The notes: generated by a model not told the origin, from the sequence alone. A stretch of DNA of 64,000 nt from Cohnella ginsengisoli (GCF_029525555.1 NZ_JAPDHZ010000002.1:285868-349867), one strand, 5' to 3'; shown: positions 18,965 through 27,425, counted from the first letter of the stretch. Program-made: numbers and translations.

Positions 18965-19083
18965 CTGCGGAGCTCCTTCGGCATTGTAGGTTTGTTCAGG
19001 AATACGTAGCAGCCCGTAAATGCGAACAAGGAAGCGACAGCTACCAGCAGGGAACCTACCATACTGTATGCGCGTTTTTTCAT
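18961..19083 (-). CDS. agrD: AgrD-type cyclic lactone autoinducer pre-peptide (40 aa)
   Basis: A short gene that simple ORF-length filters miss. It starts MKKRAYSMVG, continues with an amphipathic hydrophobic helix (SLLVAVASLFAF), and has one Cys at residue 25 followed by YVFLNKP and the charged tail MPKELRR. AgrD precursors have an N-terminal amphipathic leader, a core with Cys four residues before the cleavage point, and a tail with a P-x-E-L pattern. The likely core is TGCYVFL or shorter, closed as a thiolactone by AgrB. GGAGGTGAAGAAAA precedes the ATG. It overlaps agrB and the LytTR gene by four bases each. Confidence 0.88.
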   Translation of the reverse strand: MKKRAYSMVGSLLVAVASLFAFTGCYVFLNKPTMPKELRR

Positions 19084-19610
19084 TTTTCTTCACCTCCTTC
19101 CTTAAATGGCAGCAGAAGCGTCTGGACCGCGAAGGTCAAAGCGAGCAGATCGGATCGAATCCACAGATTCGAAACGACGATCGCGAGCCCGATCGCCTTG
19201 AGAATCGGATAGTGTCTCGGCTTGATCCATGCGTATTTGTCGAAGTTGGAAGGCGCGAAAATCGCGACCATCGCGAAGGCAAAAATCGTCAGCCCGAGCG
19301 ACCATGCATTCGAGAGGTGGATATGCGGGATCAACGTCAAGACGATCGTAGAACCGACGATACAGCCGACGTTCGAGTGCAGGTGATATCCTCCCGTCGC
19401 CAGACGGAGAATCGCAAAGGATACGATGACGGCCAAGGTCGCTGCCGGCTCTCCGGTCACCAAGCCCAGTACAAGCGTGACCGTCGCGATGAGCACCGTA
19501 TTGACGATGATCTTGAGCGCGTATTCAATGACGTCCGCCGAAGGCGCCTGAACGCCCGCTTCGGTCATCCTGAAGTTGAGGCCTTCCGAATATTTACGCA
19601 GCATCCTCAT
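19080..19610 (-). CDS. agrB: AgrB-family peptide-processing membrane protease
   Basis: Membrane cysteine protease that removes the AgrD tail and cyclises the peptide. Across 176 residues there are about five or six spans. The catalytic pair is visible: His in LATGGYHLHS (about residue 75) and Cys in NVGCIVG (about residue 82), spaced as in AgrB. It overlaps the upstream membrane gene by 17 bases and agrD by four, so all four genes are translationally coupled. Confidence 0.9.
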   Translation of the reverse strand: MRMLRKYSEGLNFRMTEAGVQAPSADVIEYALKIIVNTVLIATVTLVLGLVTGEPAATLAVIVSFAILRLATGGYHLHSNVGCIVGSTIVLTLIPHIHLSNAWSLGLTIFAFAMVAIFAPSNFDKYAWIKPRHYPILKAIGLAIVVSNLWIRSDLLALTFAVQTLLLPFKEGGEEK

Positions 19611-20262
19611 TGTCCTTCCTTAAAGCGATATAAAGAAACGGCGGCAAGGTTAATATGAATACGAGACTCGCGTAAACGACGTAATCTTCGAATTCATTGC
19701 GGAATACGTAGGCTAGCACCATAAACGCGACGATCGCAGAAATGATGACGGCAATCAACGTCGCATTGGTCCCTTTGAACTCCAAATCGTGCCTGCGCGA
19801 GGTCGGCACGAAGTCGAATCCCCAATTGAATCGCTTGATGATGCGAGCGACGACGAACATCAAGATAAACGTGAGCAGCTGCGCCGATACGCTGATCGCC
19901 TCGTCGTCCTTGATCGTCTCGACGGATATGGAGTTGTACCGCCCCAGTGCGAGGATCGTGACGCCTTGGACGACGATAAGCAGCGATAGACCTGCGAAAT
20001 TCATAATGATCGAATAGAAAATCGGGACCCGAAACAGAATCCATAAAATGATGACGTAGAGAAAGAATTGTATATAAGTCGAAAGGTTCACGGTCTCCGG
20101 ATTCAATCTCGTAAAGTAGGAAACCTGGCTCATCATGAACGCAACGATCGATACGGTGATGAAGGCCCTCCTGTTGAGTCGGAAGCGAAAAAGGGAAAAC
20201 ATGACCAGGAAAACGCCGAAGCATTCGATGGCGGCTCCTACTATGAATGGTACATAATGCAT
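19594..20262 (-). CDS. Seven-span membrane protein, AgrC-sensor-like but without a kinase domain
   Basis: The 222-residue protein consists of about seven hydrophobic spans (starting VPFIVGAAIECFGVFLVMF) and ends six or so residues after the last span (LRKDNEDAA). The topology resembles the sensor half of AgrC-type peptide receptors. There is no H-box, N-box or G-box, and no room for an ATPase domain. It is the first gene of the sensor-agrB-agrD-lytTR unit. I infer a peptide receptor or an anti-activator that holds the LytTR protein. AAGGGG lies ten bases before the chosen ATG. Confidence 0.75.
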   Translation of the reverse strand: MHYVPFIVGAAIECFGVFLVMFSLFRFRLNRRAFITVSIVAFMMSQVSYFTRLNPETVNLSTYIQFFLYVIILWILFRVPIFYSIIMNFAGLSLLIVVQGVTILALGRYNSISVETIKDDEAISVSAQLLTFILMFVVARIIKRFNWGFDFVPTSRRHDLEFKGTNATLIAVIISAIVAFMVLAYVFRNEFEDYVVYASLVFILTLPPFLYIALRKDNEDAA

Positions 20263-20439
20263 TGGCTTTGAGCCCCTTTTATCTAAAATACTATAAAACG
20301 ATAAAATCATCCACTGTTGGAAGATATTATTTTACAAAATCCACCTGAATACCTATTCTGATAAAATACTAACATTCGTGTCGATGCGTGTAAATCGCTT
20401 TATCGCAAAATATGAAGCCGGCCGCGAGGACCGCCAAAG
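20263..20439 (-). promoter_or_regulatory. A+T-rich upstream region of the agr-like unit
   Basis: This 177-base stretch is clearly richer in A+T than the genes around it and must hold the promoter. Several -10-like boxes exist (TATAGT, TAAAAT), but none has a convincing -35. The 10-mer TAGTATTTTA occurs twice as a direct repeat (20284-20293 and 20362-20371), and GAATAGGTATTC forms a short inverted repeat. Either could be an operator, but the repeat spacing is not the two-turn spacing usual for LytTR sites. Confidence 0.4.
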
Positions 20440-20484
20440 AATAGAAAAAGCCATCTTCGCCCTTGATACAGGCTAAGATGGCTT
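20440..20484 (-). terminator. Rho-independent terminator of hbs
   Basis: AAGCCATCTTAGCC pairs with GGGCGAAGATGGCTT (two bulges) around TGTATCAA, followed by TTTCTATTC. It separates hbs from the agr-like unit. Confidence 0.8.
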
Positions 20485-20544
20485 CCCGTGCGCAGCGTAC
20501 CCGGCACGCGGTATGTAGCGCTAGCGCCAAACGCTTAGGTCTTA

Positions 20545-20817
20545 TTATTTAATTCCGTCCTTGAGCGCCTTCCCCGGCTTGAACGCGGGGATCTTGCCTG
20601 CCGGAATCTCGATCTCGTCGCCGGTCTGCGGGTTCCGGCCTTTGCGGGCGGAGCGTTCGCGAACCTCGAAGTTGCCGAAGCCGACGAGCTGTACTTTATC
20701 GCCGGATTGGAGCGCTTCGGAGATGACGTCGAAAACGGCGTCCACCGCGGATGTCGCGTCCTTCTTGGAAAGGTCGGCAAGCTCGGAAACCTTCGCGATC
20801 AGTTCGGTCTTGTTCAA
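20545..20817 (-). CDS. hbs: DNA-binding protein HU (HBsu)
   Basis: Histone-like protein that compacts the nucleoid. The 90 residues run [20 protein letters not shown] to [12 protein letters not shown], with the DNA-contacting [24 protein letters not shown] arm. Translation starts at TTG (20817): GGGAGG lies eight bases upstream, whereas the GTG three codons earlier is too close to that site. In B. subtilis it is flanked by spoIVA and folE-mtrB; here a sugar transporter and the agr-like unit separate it from both. Confidence 0.97.
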   Translation of the reverse strand: MNKTELIAKVSELADLSKKDATSAVDAVFDVISEALQSGDKVQLVGFGNFEVRERSARKGRNPQTGDEIEIPAGKIPAFKPGKALKDGIK

Positions 20818-20930
20818 TGCATTCACCTCCCATACGGACAACTGGCGTAGTATCTGTTTATCCGTTTCAACGAAAATTATACACATGAAAACGGCGGCGC
20901 CGCAAGCGGCAAGCGGCGCGCGCCCGATAT

Positions 20931-21917
20931 TCACGCTCTTCGGCGGCTCAAATGCACGAACGTGACGGTCAGCGCGAGCACTAAGACGGCCCCTTTAATA
21001 ATATCCGTCGTGTAATATTGGACATGCAGCATCGTCAAGCCGTTGATCAGGATGCCCGTCAGGACGGCCCCTACGAAAGTCCCGATAATGTTCGGGCGGC
21101 CGGCTCCGAAAACGGAGTAGCCGACGAAAACGGCCGCGACGGCGTCCATTAGCATAGGCGCGCCGGCGTCGATCTGGCCGGACCCGACGCGCGCGGTGTA
21201 CAGAATGCCGCCGATGGCGGCGAAGACGCCCGATGCGACGTAAGCCCACGCGCGGACGCGACGAACCCGGACCCCGGACAGACGCGCGGCCTCCTCGTTT
21301 CCGCCGGTCATCGTGGTCTGGCGGCCGAAGCGCGTATATTTAAGAAACACGTGCGCCCCGATCACCGCCAGGATCATTAATATGACCGGGAAGGGAACGC
21401 CGAACAGCTTGCCTTGGCCGATCCAAAGAAAATCGGGGTTCATGACGCCAGGGGCCTTGGTGCCGTCCTGGAACTGCATGTTGTTATAGATCGAATACCC
21501 CTTCGTGTAGGTCTTGTGAATGCCGCTCACGATGTACATGACCGCCAAGGTGGCCAATAGGTCGGGAATCCGGACCTTGACGATCAGAAAGGCGTTCAGC
21601 AGGCCTACGACGGCTCCGATGAGCAGTGGCACGACGAGCACGACCGCCAGCGGCAGCTCGTACCAGATCATCATCGTGGCCGTGGCGACCGTCGTCAGCG
21701 ATACCGTGGACCCGACGGACAGATCAAAGCCGTCGACCGTCAGCGAGATGGTCACCCCGATCGCCACGAAGGTGAGAATCGAGATCGACCGCAAAATGTC
21801 CACGAGATTCGAATAAGTGAAAAAGTATTCGTTGCGCAGCGAAAAAAACAAGATGACGAGCCCGATAAAAATAAGCGCGCCGTATTTGTACGAAAATTGC
21901 AACAGCCGGTTGTTCAC
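20931..21917 (-). CDS. Sugar ABC transporter permease (RbsC family)
   Basis: Integral membrane subunit of a carbohydrate-uptake-2 transporter. The GTG start (21917) follows GGAGG and overlaps the ATPase stop (GTGA). About eight to ten spans are seen in 328 residues. [29 protein letters not shown] and [15 protein letters not shown] (the EAA-like loop) match the RbsC group. The substrate cannot be told from the permease. Confidence 0.9.
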   Translation of the reverse strand: MNNRLLQFSYKYGALIFIGLVILFFSLRNEYFFTYSNLVDILRSISILTFVAIGVTISLTVDGFDLSVGSTVSLTTVATATMMIWYELPLAVVLVVPLLIGAVVGLLNAFLIVKVRIPDLLATLAVMYIVSGIHKTYTKGYSIYNNMQFQDGTKAPGVMNPDFLWIGQGKLFGVPFPVILMILAVIGAHVFLKYTRFGRQTTMTGGNEEAARLSGVRVRRVRAWAYVASGVFAAIGGILYTARVGSGQIDAGAPMLMDAVAAVFVGYSVFGAGRPNIIGTFVGAVLTGILINGLTMLHVQYYTTDIIKGAVLVLALTVTFVHLSRRRA

Positions 21918-23432
21918 GCCAGATCCTCCTTGCCTGCGCTCGCGTAATAAAGAAGCTCTTCCATGGTGACGCTGCCTCGGGCGAACTGCTTGACGATCGC
22001 GCCGTCGCACATCACGAGGATGCGGTCCGCGAGCCCCAGCGCCTCGGCGAATTCGCAGGTCAAGTACAGGATGCCCTTGCCTGCCGCGGCCAGCTCGCCG
22101 ATGATGCGGAAAATGTCGCGCTTCGCGCCGACGTCCACGCCTTTGGTCGGCTCGTCGAACATAAATACTTCCGCGTCCGTCGCCATCCATTTGCCGATCG
22201 CGACCTTCTGCTGGTTGCCGCCGCTTAAATAGCCGACGAGCTGGCCGGTCGAGGCCGTACGGATGCCAAGCTGGCCGACCATGCCTTCCGCGTGCTTGCG
22301 CTCTGACAGCCTGGAAAGAAAGCCGAGCGCGCCGCTCAGCTGCTTCAAAATCGGCAAACTCAGATTATGGAGGACCGAAGAGCCGACCAGAATGCCTTCC
22401 TTGCGCCGCTCTTCCGGCACGAGCGCGATCCCGGCGCGGACGGCATCCGCCGGCGATGCGGCGCTCACCTTCTTGCCGGCGATCTTAACCTTGCCCCGGT
22501 CTGCCGGATCCGCTCCGAACAGCAGTCTCGACAGCTCCGTCTTGCCTGCGCCGACGAGGCCGACGACCGCGACGATCTCGCCGCGGCGAACGGTGAGGTT
22601 CACGCCCCGAACGCGATGACCGGCCGCGATGTCCTCGACCTCGAACAGCGTCTCGCCGATCGGTAAGGTCGCCTTCGGATATTCCTCCTCGAAGCTGCGG
22701 CCGAGCATCGCTCGAACGATATCGCCCGATTCCACCGCCGATGCCGGCTCGGACAGCACGACCTTGCCGTCGCGCATGACGGTGATCCGGTCGCTGACCT
22801 GCTTGACTTCGGGCAGCCGATGCGAAATAAATACGATGCCGATGCCTTGCTTTTTCAGCTCGTCCATGATGCCGAAGAGCCGGTCCGCTTCTTCAAGGCT
22901 AAGCGGGGCCGTAGGCTCGTCGAGAATGACGAATTTGGCCTCCTGCGCGAGGAGCCTGGCGATCAGCACGATCTGCTTTTCCGCCAGGGTAAGCTCGTCC
23001 GCCCTGCGCTTGACCGGAATACGCGATCCGATCCGGGCAAGCACCGCTTCCGCCTCCCGGCCGATGGCCGCCCAGTTCATCCACATCGGTCCCTTGCCTG
23101 CCGCGATCCGGTCTAGCATCATGTTTTCGGCCACGCTGAGATGCGGTACCAAGGACGTGTCGACCTCCTGGTAGACGCAGTGAATGCCTTCCGCCTTGGC
23201 GTCGGCCGGCGACGCAATCGACAGCTCGCGCTCTCCGATCCGGATCGTGCCGCCGTCAGCTTCGTATGCGCCGGACAATATTTTCATCAGCGTGCTTTTG
23301 CCGGCGCCGTTCGCGCCGAGCAGCGCATGCACTTCCCCCCGGGCGCAGCGTAAAGTCGACGCCGCCGAGCGCGCTGACGCCGGCGAACGATTTCGATATG
23401 TCTTTCATCGCGAGCGATAAGGCGTCGCTCAT
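21914..23432 (-). CDS. Sugar ABC transporter ATP-binding protein (RbsA family; one frameshift)
   Basis: Double ATPase with tandem nucleotide-binding domains. The first has GANGAGKST and the Walker B LDEPTAPLS. The second has a degenerate P-loop (VGLVGAGKTE), the signature YLSGGNQQK and FDEPTKGVD, typical of RbsA/MglA. The N-terminus (MSDALSLAMKDISKSFAG) lies in another frame; removing one C from the run at 23335-23340 gives RPGEVHALLGANGAG. AGGAGG precedes the ATG. Restored length is about 505 residues. Confidence 0.92.
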
Positions 23433-23473
23433 TTGCGCTCCTCCTTTCGGGATATCTCTCCGATCGCAATACA

Positions 23474-23503
23474 GGACGGCGCGGTCAGAATCCCGCGCCG
23501 TCC
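23474..23503 (-). repeat. Intercistronic hairpin between binding-protein and ATPase genes
   Basis: A perfect 11-bp inverted repeat (GGACGGCGCGG / CCGCGCCGTCC) with an eight-base loop and no U-tract. It lies 16 bases after the binding-protein gene. Such stems usually stabilise the upstream mRNA, giving more binding protein than membrane subunits. Confidence 0.65.
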
Positions 23504-23519
23504 TCGTGTCTACCTTATT

Positions 23520-24668
23520 TTACTTGGCGCCGACGGATTGCTCAAGCGCCTTGAGGTAATCCGTGTTGCCCGTATCGCTCGCGCCCCATCCGTCCACGTA
23601 TTGGGACAGATCGGCGGTCGTTACTTTCTTGTCCGTCGGCAGCGCGTCGCGGCTTACGTATACGGAGTCGAGCTGAACCGTCGGTGGCGTTTCGTCGCCG
23701 TGCAGCTTTTGGTACAGGTAACGGACTTGGACTTGACCGATCGATGCCGGATCGACGGCCGCGGAAGCTACCCACGGGCTCGTCGGATCTTGAATCAGCG
23801 CGAGGTCTTCGTCGCTCAGGTCGATGCCGTAAATCTTGATCTCGTCGCGGCCGGCTTGCTTGACTGCGTTGGCTGCGCCCTTGGCGAACTCGTCCCAAGC
23901 CGCCCAGATGGCGGTGATGCTGCCCTTTTCCGGATATTGCTTGAGGATCGCTTCGGTCTTCGTCTGCGCGTCGAGCTGCGCGCCGTCCGCGGTGCCGAAT
24001 GCCGCGATTTCTTTAATGTCCGGGTTAGCGTCCAAAAATGCCTTGTAGGCGATCTGGCGGGACTCCATCGGCGGGAAGCCTGCAACCCAAATCTTGACGA
24101 TGCTGCCCTTGCCGCCCGAATCCTTCGAGAGCGCGGCAAGCGTCTGCTCGGCCATCTTCTGGTCGTTCTGCGCGATGCTCGTGACGCCGGCGTTGGTCAG
24201 GCCCGAGTCGAATGCCACGACAGGGATGCCGGCCGCGATAGCCTTGTCCACGCCCGCGGTCAGCGCGCCTGCGTCGCCGTGGTCGAGCAGGATGCCGTCG
24301 TACTTCTGGGTAACGGCGGCGTCCAGGTTCGTCGCCATGACGTCGAGCTTGTTGTCGGAAGGAATGACGGTCAACTGGCCGCCGAACTTTTCGACTTGCT
24401 TTTTAACGCCGTCGACGTACTGGGCGGAAAACGTGCCCGTGTTCAGGCGCATGATCAGCGCGATCTTCTTGCCCTTAAGCGCATCTGCGTCTCCGCCGGC
24501 GTCGGATGCGGACGGCGACGCCGATTCGGATGCCGAAGCGGACGGAGATGCCGATGCCGAGCCGCCGGATGCGGCATTGTTGTTGTTTTTGTTGCCGCAT
24601 GCGGCCAGGAGCAGAACAAGCGCCAACGTCAGCGCGAGCCAGGTCCCAAAACGAAATTGCTTTTTCAC
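23520..24668 (-). CDS. Sugar ABC transporter substrate-binding lipoprotein (RbsB-like)
   Basis: The signal peptide LALTLALVLLLAACG has a lipobox with Cys at about residue 24. A low-complexity Ser/Ala/Asp linker (about residues 35-60) leads into a two-lobed periplasmic-binding fold: KIALIMRLNTGTFSAQYVDGV, YDGILLDHGDAGALTAGVDKAIAAGIPVVAFD and GIDLSDEDLALIQ. At 382 residues it is longer than RbsB. GTG is the start, with GGGAGG upstream. It is the first gene of the operon. The fold places it with ribose/galactose-type binders; the ligand is unknown. Confidence 0.9.
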   Translation of the reverse strand: MKKQFRFGTWLALTLALVLLLAACGNKNNNNAASGGSASASPSASASESASPSASDAGGDADALKGKKIALIMRLNTGTFSAQYVDGVKKQVEKFGGQLTVIPSDNKLDVMATNLDAAVTQKYDGILLDHGDAGALTAGVDKAIAAGIPVVAFDSGLTNAGVTSIAQNDQKMAEQTLAALSKDSGGKGSIVKIWVAGFPPMESRQIAYKAFLDANPDIKEIAAFGTADGAQLDAQTKTEAILKQYPEKGSITAIWAAWDEFAKGAANAVKQAGRDEIKIYGIDLSDEDLALIQDPTSPWVASAAVDPASIGQVQVRYLYQKLHGDETPPTVQLDSVYVSRDALPTDKKVTTADLSQYVDGWGASDTGNTDYLKALEQSVGAK

Positions 24669-24708
24669 TAGAATGGCCTCCCTAATCTATTAAATCATTC
24701 TGTCAAAT

Positions 24709-24737
24709 AATATATTCTTTATTACCAAGTATGTCAA
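24709..24737 (-). promoter_or_regulatory. Sigma-A promoter of the sugar transporter operon
   Basis: A consensus TTGACA and TATATT are separated by exactly 17 bp on the minus strand. The 5' leader is only about 35 bases. I see no clear cre box in the A+T-rich surroundings. Confidence 0.85.
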
Positions 24738-24852
24738 TTGGTTTTTGTGTTTATAGACCATCGGCTATCATACACAAGAATCTATTTTAGGCGAACGATG
24801 TCGATATAACAAGAATAAAATAAGAACCTGTCGCCCTCCTTCGTCCTCGCAA

Positions 24853-24892
24853 CGCAAAAAACCCGCGAGCCTTTAACGGCGCGCGGGCTTTG
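24853..24892 (-). terminator. Rho-independent terminator of spoIVA
   Basis: AAGCCCGCGCGCC and GGCTCGCGGGTT form a stem (one interruption) followed by a T-run (TTTTTTGCG). It starts a few bases behind the spoIVA stop. Confidence 0.85.
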
Positions 24893-24895
24893 CGT

Positions 24896-26374
24896 TTAAA
24901 GGATAATGGCGATGAGTCCGCCTGAGCCTTCGTTGATGATACGGCCGAGCGTTTCTTGCAGTTTGTAGCGGGCGTTGTCCGGCATCATGGCGATCTTGCC
25001 TTGAATGCCCTCCCGGACGATGGAGTGCAGCGAGCGCCCGAAGATGTCAGAATCCCAGATCTTGATCGGATCCTTCTCGAAGTCCTGCATGAGGTAGCGC
25101 ACGAGCTCCTCGCTCTGCTTTTCCGTACCGATGATCGGCGCGAACTCCGATTCGACGTCGACGCGGATCAAATGGATCGAAGGCGCGGTCGCCTTAAGCC
25201 GGACGCCGAATCGCGAGCCCTGCCGGATGAGCTCCGGCTCGTCGAGCTGCATCTCCGCAAGCGTCGGCGCCGCGATGCCGTAGCCGGTCGTCTTCACCAT
25301 TTCGAGCGCCTCGGCGAAGCGATCGTACTCCCGCTTGGCGTGGGAGAACTCCTGCATCAGCTGCAGCAAGTGGTCTTTGCCGCGGATTTCCGTACCGACG
25401 ACCTCTTGCAAGATCCGGTCGTACAATTCGTCCGGCGCGTACAGGTCGATCTCGGCGACGCCTTGACCCATGTTGAGACCGCTGAGACCGGCGCGGTCGA
25501 CGAAGTCGTATTCGAGGAACTGCGAGACGACGCGGTCGACGTCGCGCAGGCGACGAATGTCGCGGACGGTGTCGCGGACCGAATTTTCGTAGCTCGATCG
25601 CAGCCAGTGCTGCTCCTGCAGGACCATGACCCAGCTCGGCAGGTTGACGTTGACTTCGTGGACGGGGAATTCGTAGAGCACCTCGCGCAGTACGCCGAGC
25701 ACCTCGTCCTCGCCCATCGACGCCACGCTCAGCGTGATGGCGGGTATATCGTATTTGGCGGCAAGCTCGGCGCGGAGCGCCTGCGCTTCATCGCTTTTCG
25801 GCCTCGTCGAGTTGACGATCAGCACGAACGGCTTGCCGACCTCCTTAAGCTCTGCAATGACGCGCTCCTCCGCCTCGACGTAGGAGCTGCGCGGGATTTC
25901 CGCAATCGTACCGTCGGTCGTTACGACGACGCCCAGGGTCGAATGCTCCTGGATCACCTTCCGCGTGCCGATTTCCGCCGCTTCCTGGAACGGAATCGCT
26001 TCCTCGAACCAAGGCGTGGTAATCATGCGAGGACCGTTTTCGTCCTCGTAGCCTTTGGCGCCCTCGACCGCGTAGCCGACGCAATCGACCAGCCGAACGT
26101 TGACCTCGAGGCCTTCGCTGACTTTGATCTGAACGGCGTTGTTCGGCACGAACTTGGGCTCCGTCGTCATGATCGTACGGCCCGCCGCGCTCTGCGGCAG
26201 TTCGTCGACCGCCCTGACGCGATCCGCTTCATGTGCGATGTTCGGCAGCACGACCGTTTCCACGAATCGCTTGATAAAGGTCGATTTGCCTGTCCGGACG
26301 GCGCCGACGACCCCGAGGTAGATGTCGCCGCCCGTACGTTCGGCGATATCTTTGAAAATATCCACTTTTTCCAC
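24896..26374 (-). CDS. spoIVA: Spore coat morphogenetic ATPase SpoIVA
   Basis: Polymerises on the outer forespore membrane in an ATP-dependent way and forms the coat basement layer. The 492-residue protein starts MEKVDIFKDIAERTGGDIYLGVVGAVRTGKST, with the Walker A at about residues 24-32 and TTEPKFVPN and VDCVGYAVEGAKGYEDENGPRM in the TRAFAC-like domain. The C-terminus (GSGGLIAIIL) carries the hydrophobic tail used for membrane anchoring with SpoVM. A sigma-E promoter lies upstream. Confidence 0.98.
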   Translation of the reverse strand: MEKVDIFKDIAERTGGDIYLGVVGAVRTGKSTFIKRFVETVVLPNIAHEADRVRAVDELPQSAAGRTIMTTEPKFVPNNAVQIKVSEGLEVNVRLVDCVGYAVEGAKGYEDENGPRMITTPWFEEAIPFQEAAEIGTRKVIQEHSTLGVVVTTDGTIAEIPRSSYVEAEERVIAELKEVGKPFVLIVNSTRPKSDEAQALRAELAAKYDIPAITLSVASMGEDEVLGVLREVLYEFPVHEVNVNLPSWVMVLQEQHWLRSSYENSVRDTVRDIRRLRDVDRVVSQFLEYDFVDRAGLSGLNMGQGVAEIDLYAPDELYDRILQEVVGTEIRGKDHLLQLMQEFSHAKREYDRFAEALEMVKTTGYGIAAPTLAEMQLDEPELIRQGSRFGVRLKATAPSIHLIRVDVESEFAPIIGTEKQSEELVRYLMQDFEKDPIKIWDSDIFGRSLHSIVREGIQGKIAMMPDNARYKLQETLGRIINEGSGGLIAIIL

Positions 26375-26455
26375 TGAGATTCCCTCCCCTTCGTAATCGC
26401 GAAGCCTGCGGTTCCGTCAGCGCGACGGACTCGTACATGAACTTGGACTAGTATC

Positions 26456-26484
26456 ATTGTATGTGCCATGCCGGCGAATATGAC
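26456..26484 (-). promoter_or_regulatory. Sigma-E promoter of spoIVA
   Basis: GTCATATT (-35) and CATACAAT (-10), separated by 13 bp, match the sigma-E consensus (roughly a TATATT-type -35 and CATACAnT). It lies about 80 bases before spoIVA and agrees with the mother-cell expression known for the gene. Confidence 0.85.
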
Positions 26485-26575
26485 GAGCGGTCGTAATTTT
26501 TAAAGCGCCCCGCCCGCCTTTCGCTCATCCAAATGATCTTATGACAGGAACAGGGCGCCTATGTCCGGAGAAGCA

Positions 26576-26609
26576 ACAAAAAAAACCGTTCCGCAAGCGG
26601 AACGGTTCG
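26576..26609 (-). terminator. Rho-independent terminator of yphF
   Basis: AACCGTTCCGC, TT loop, GCGGAACGGTT, then a run of T. It is a perfect 11-bp stem separating the ferredoxin-yphF unit from spoIVA. Confidence 0.9.
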
Positions 26610-26628
26610 GCCGTTATGGCCATTTCGC

Positions 26629-27363
26629 TTATTTAAGAGAAGCCCGCGGTTCGCCGTCGACCAGCCGATAAATCGGCGATTTGACGGGAACGTAAAACGA
26701 TTCGTCCGCCAGCAGCGCTCGCAAATCGTCCGCCTCGCTAGGCTTGGCTTGCGATTTTTCCAAAGCCTTGACGATATCGATGCCGTAATCGGCGTAGACG
26801 GCGCTGCCGGGATCGATCATGAGCTCGATCACCCGGCCGGTGTACATGCTGCGGATCGCCGGATCGTCGATGCCGAGCGCGTTGTAATCGACCCTGCGGA
26901 AGTCCGGATAGATCTCGTCCGCAACCGGCTGCTTCCCTTTATGCTTAAGCACGTAAGCGTTCACCTTCGACTGGACCGCGCCGATCGCCTGGTAGACGGC
27001 CAGATCCAGCAGCTTCACTTTGGGGTCTTTCTCTTCGTCGACGATGAGAAACTGGTTGGAGCCGCCGCTCTCGAACGCCTCCTTGGGAATGTCGGTCACA
27101 TATCCCATCCGCTTCAGCTTGGCGAAGTCAAGACGGAATTTCTCGTATAACGGCGTCCCCTCCGAAGCATTTTCGATCGGCAAAAGCCCCGTGTCCTTGC
27201 GGTAGCTGTCGACCGCGGCCTGTACGGCGTTCACCGCTTCTTTGGCCGACACCTGATTCGAAGGCGTGTATTCGTCCGGGTACAAGCAGCCGGCCAGCGG
27301 CAGCAGCGCGAGCGCGACTGCGAACATCGCAGCTCGCTTAGCCGCCAGCCGGACGTTAATCAT
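26629..27363 (-). CDS. yphF: YphF-like lipoprotein (sporulation-cluster position)
   Basis: A signal peptide with a lipobox (AKRAAMFAVALALLPLAGC) places the protein on the outer face of a membrane, and about 220 residues follow. The function is unknown. Its place directly upstream of spoIVA equals that of B. subtilis yphF, also a lipoprotein. The start at 27363 is preferred, as it gives a compact signal peptide behind AGGACG. A longer reading from 27432 overlaps the ferredoxin gene and crosses a suspect seven-C run. Confidence 0.7.
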   Translation of the reverse strand: MINVRLAAKRAAMFAVALALLPLAGCLYPDEYTPSNQVSAKEAVNAVQAAVDSYRKDTGLLPIENASEGTPLYEKFRLDFAKLKRMGYVTDIPKEAFESGGSNQFLIVDEEKDPKVKLLDLAVYQAIGAVQSKVNAYVLKHKGKQPVADEIYPDFRRVDYNALGIDDPAIRSMYTGRVIELMIDPGSAVYADYGIDIVKALEKSQAKPSEADDLRALLADESFYVPVKSPIYRLVDGEPRASLK

Positions 27364-27425
27364 CCATTGCGTCCTGTTCAAATCCAAAAGCCCCCCCGTG
27401 TTCGCTTTCATTATCGGCTTTTCGT

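Noticed and set aside
24480..24590. Ser/Ala/Asp repeats in the sugar-binding lipoprotein as a surface-protein repeat or coding tandem repeat
   Set aside because: It is a flexible linker between lipobox and binding domain, common in lipoproteins of G+C-rich Firmicutes.
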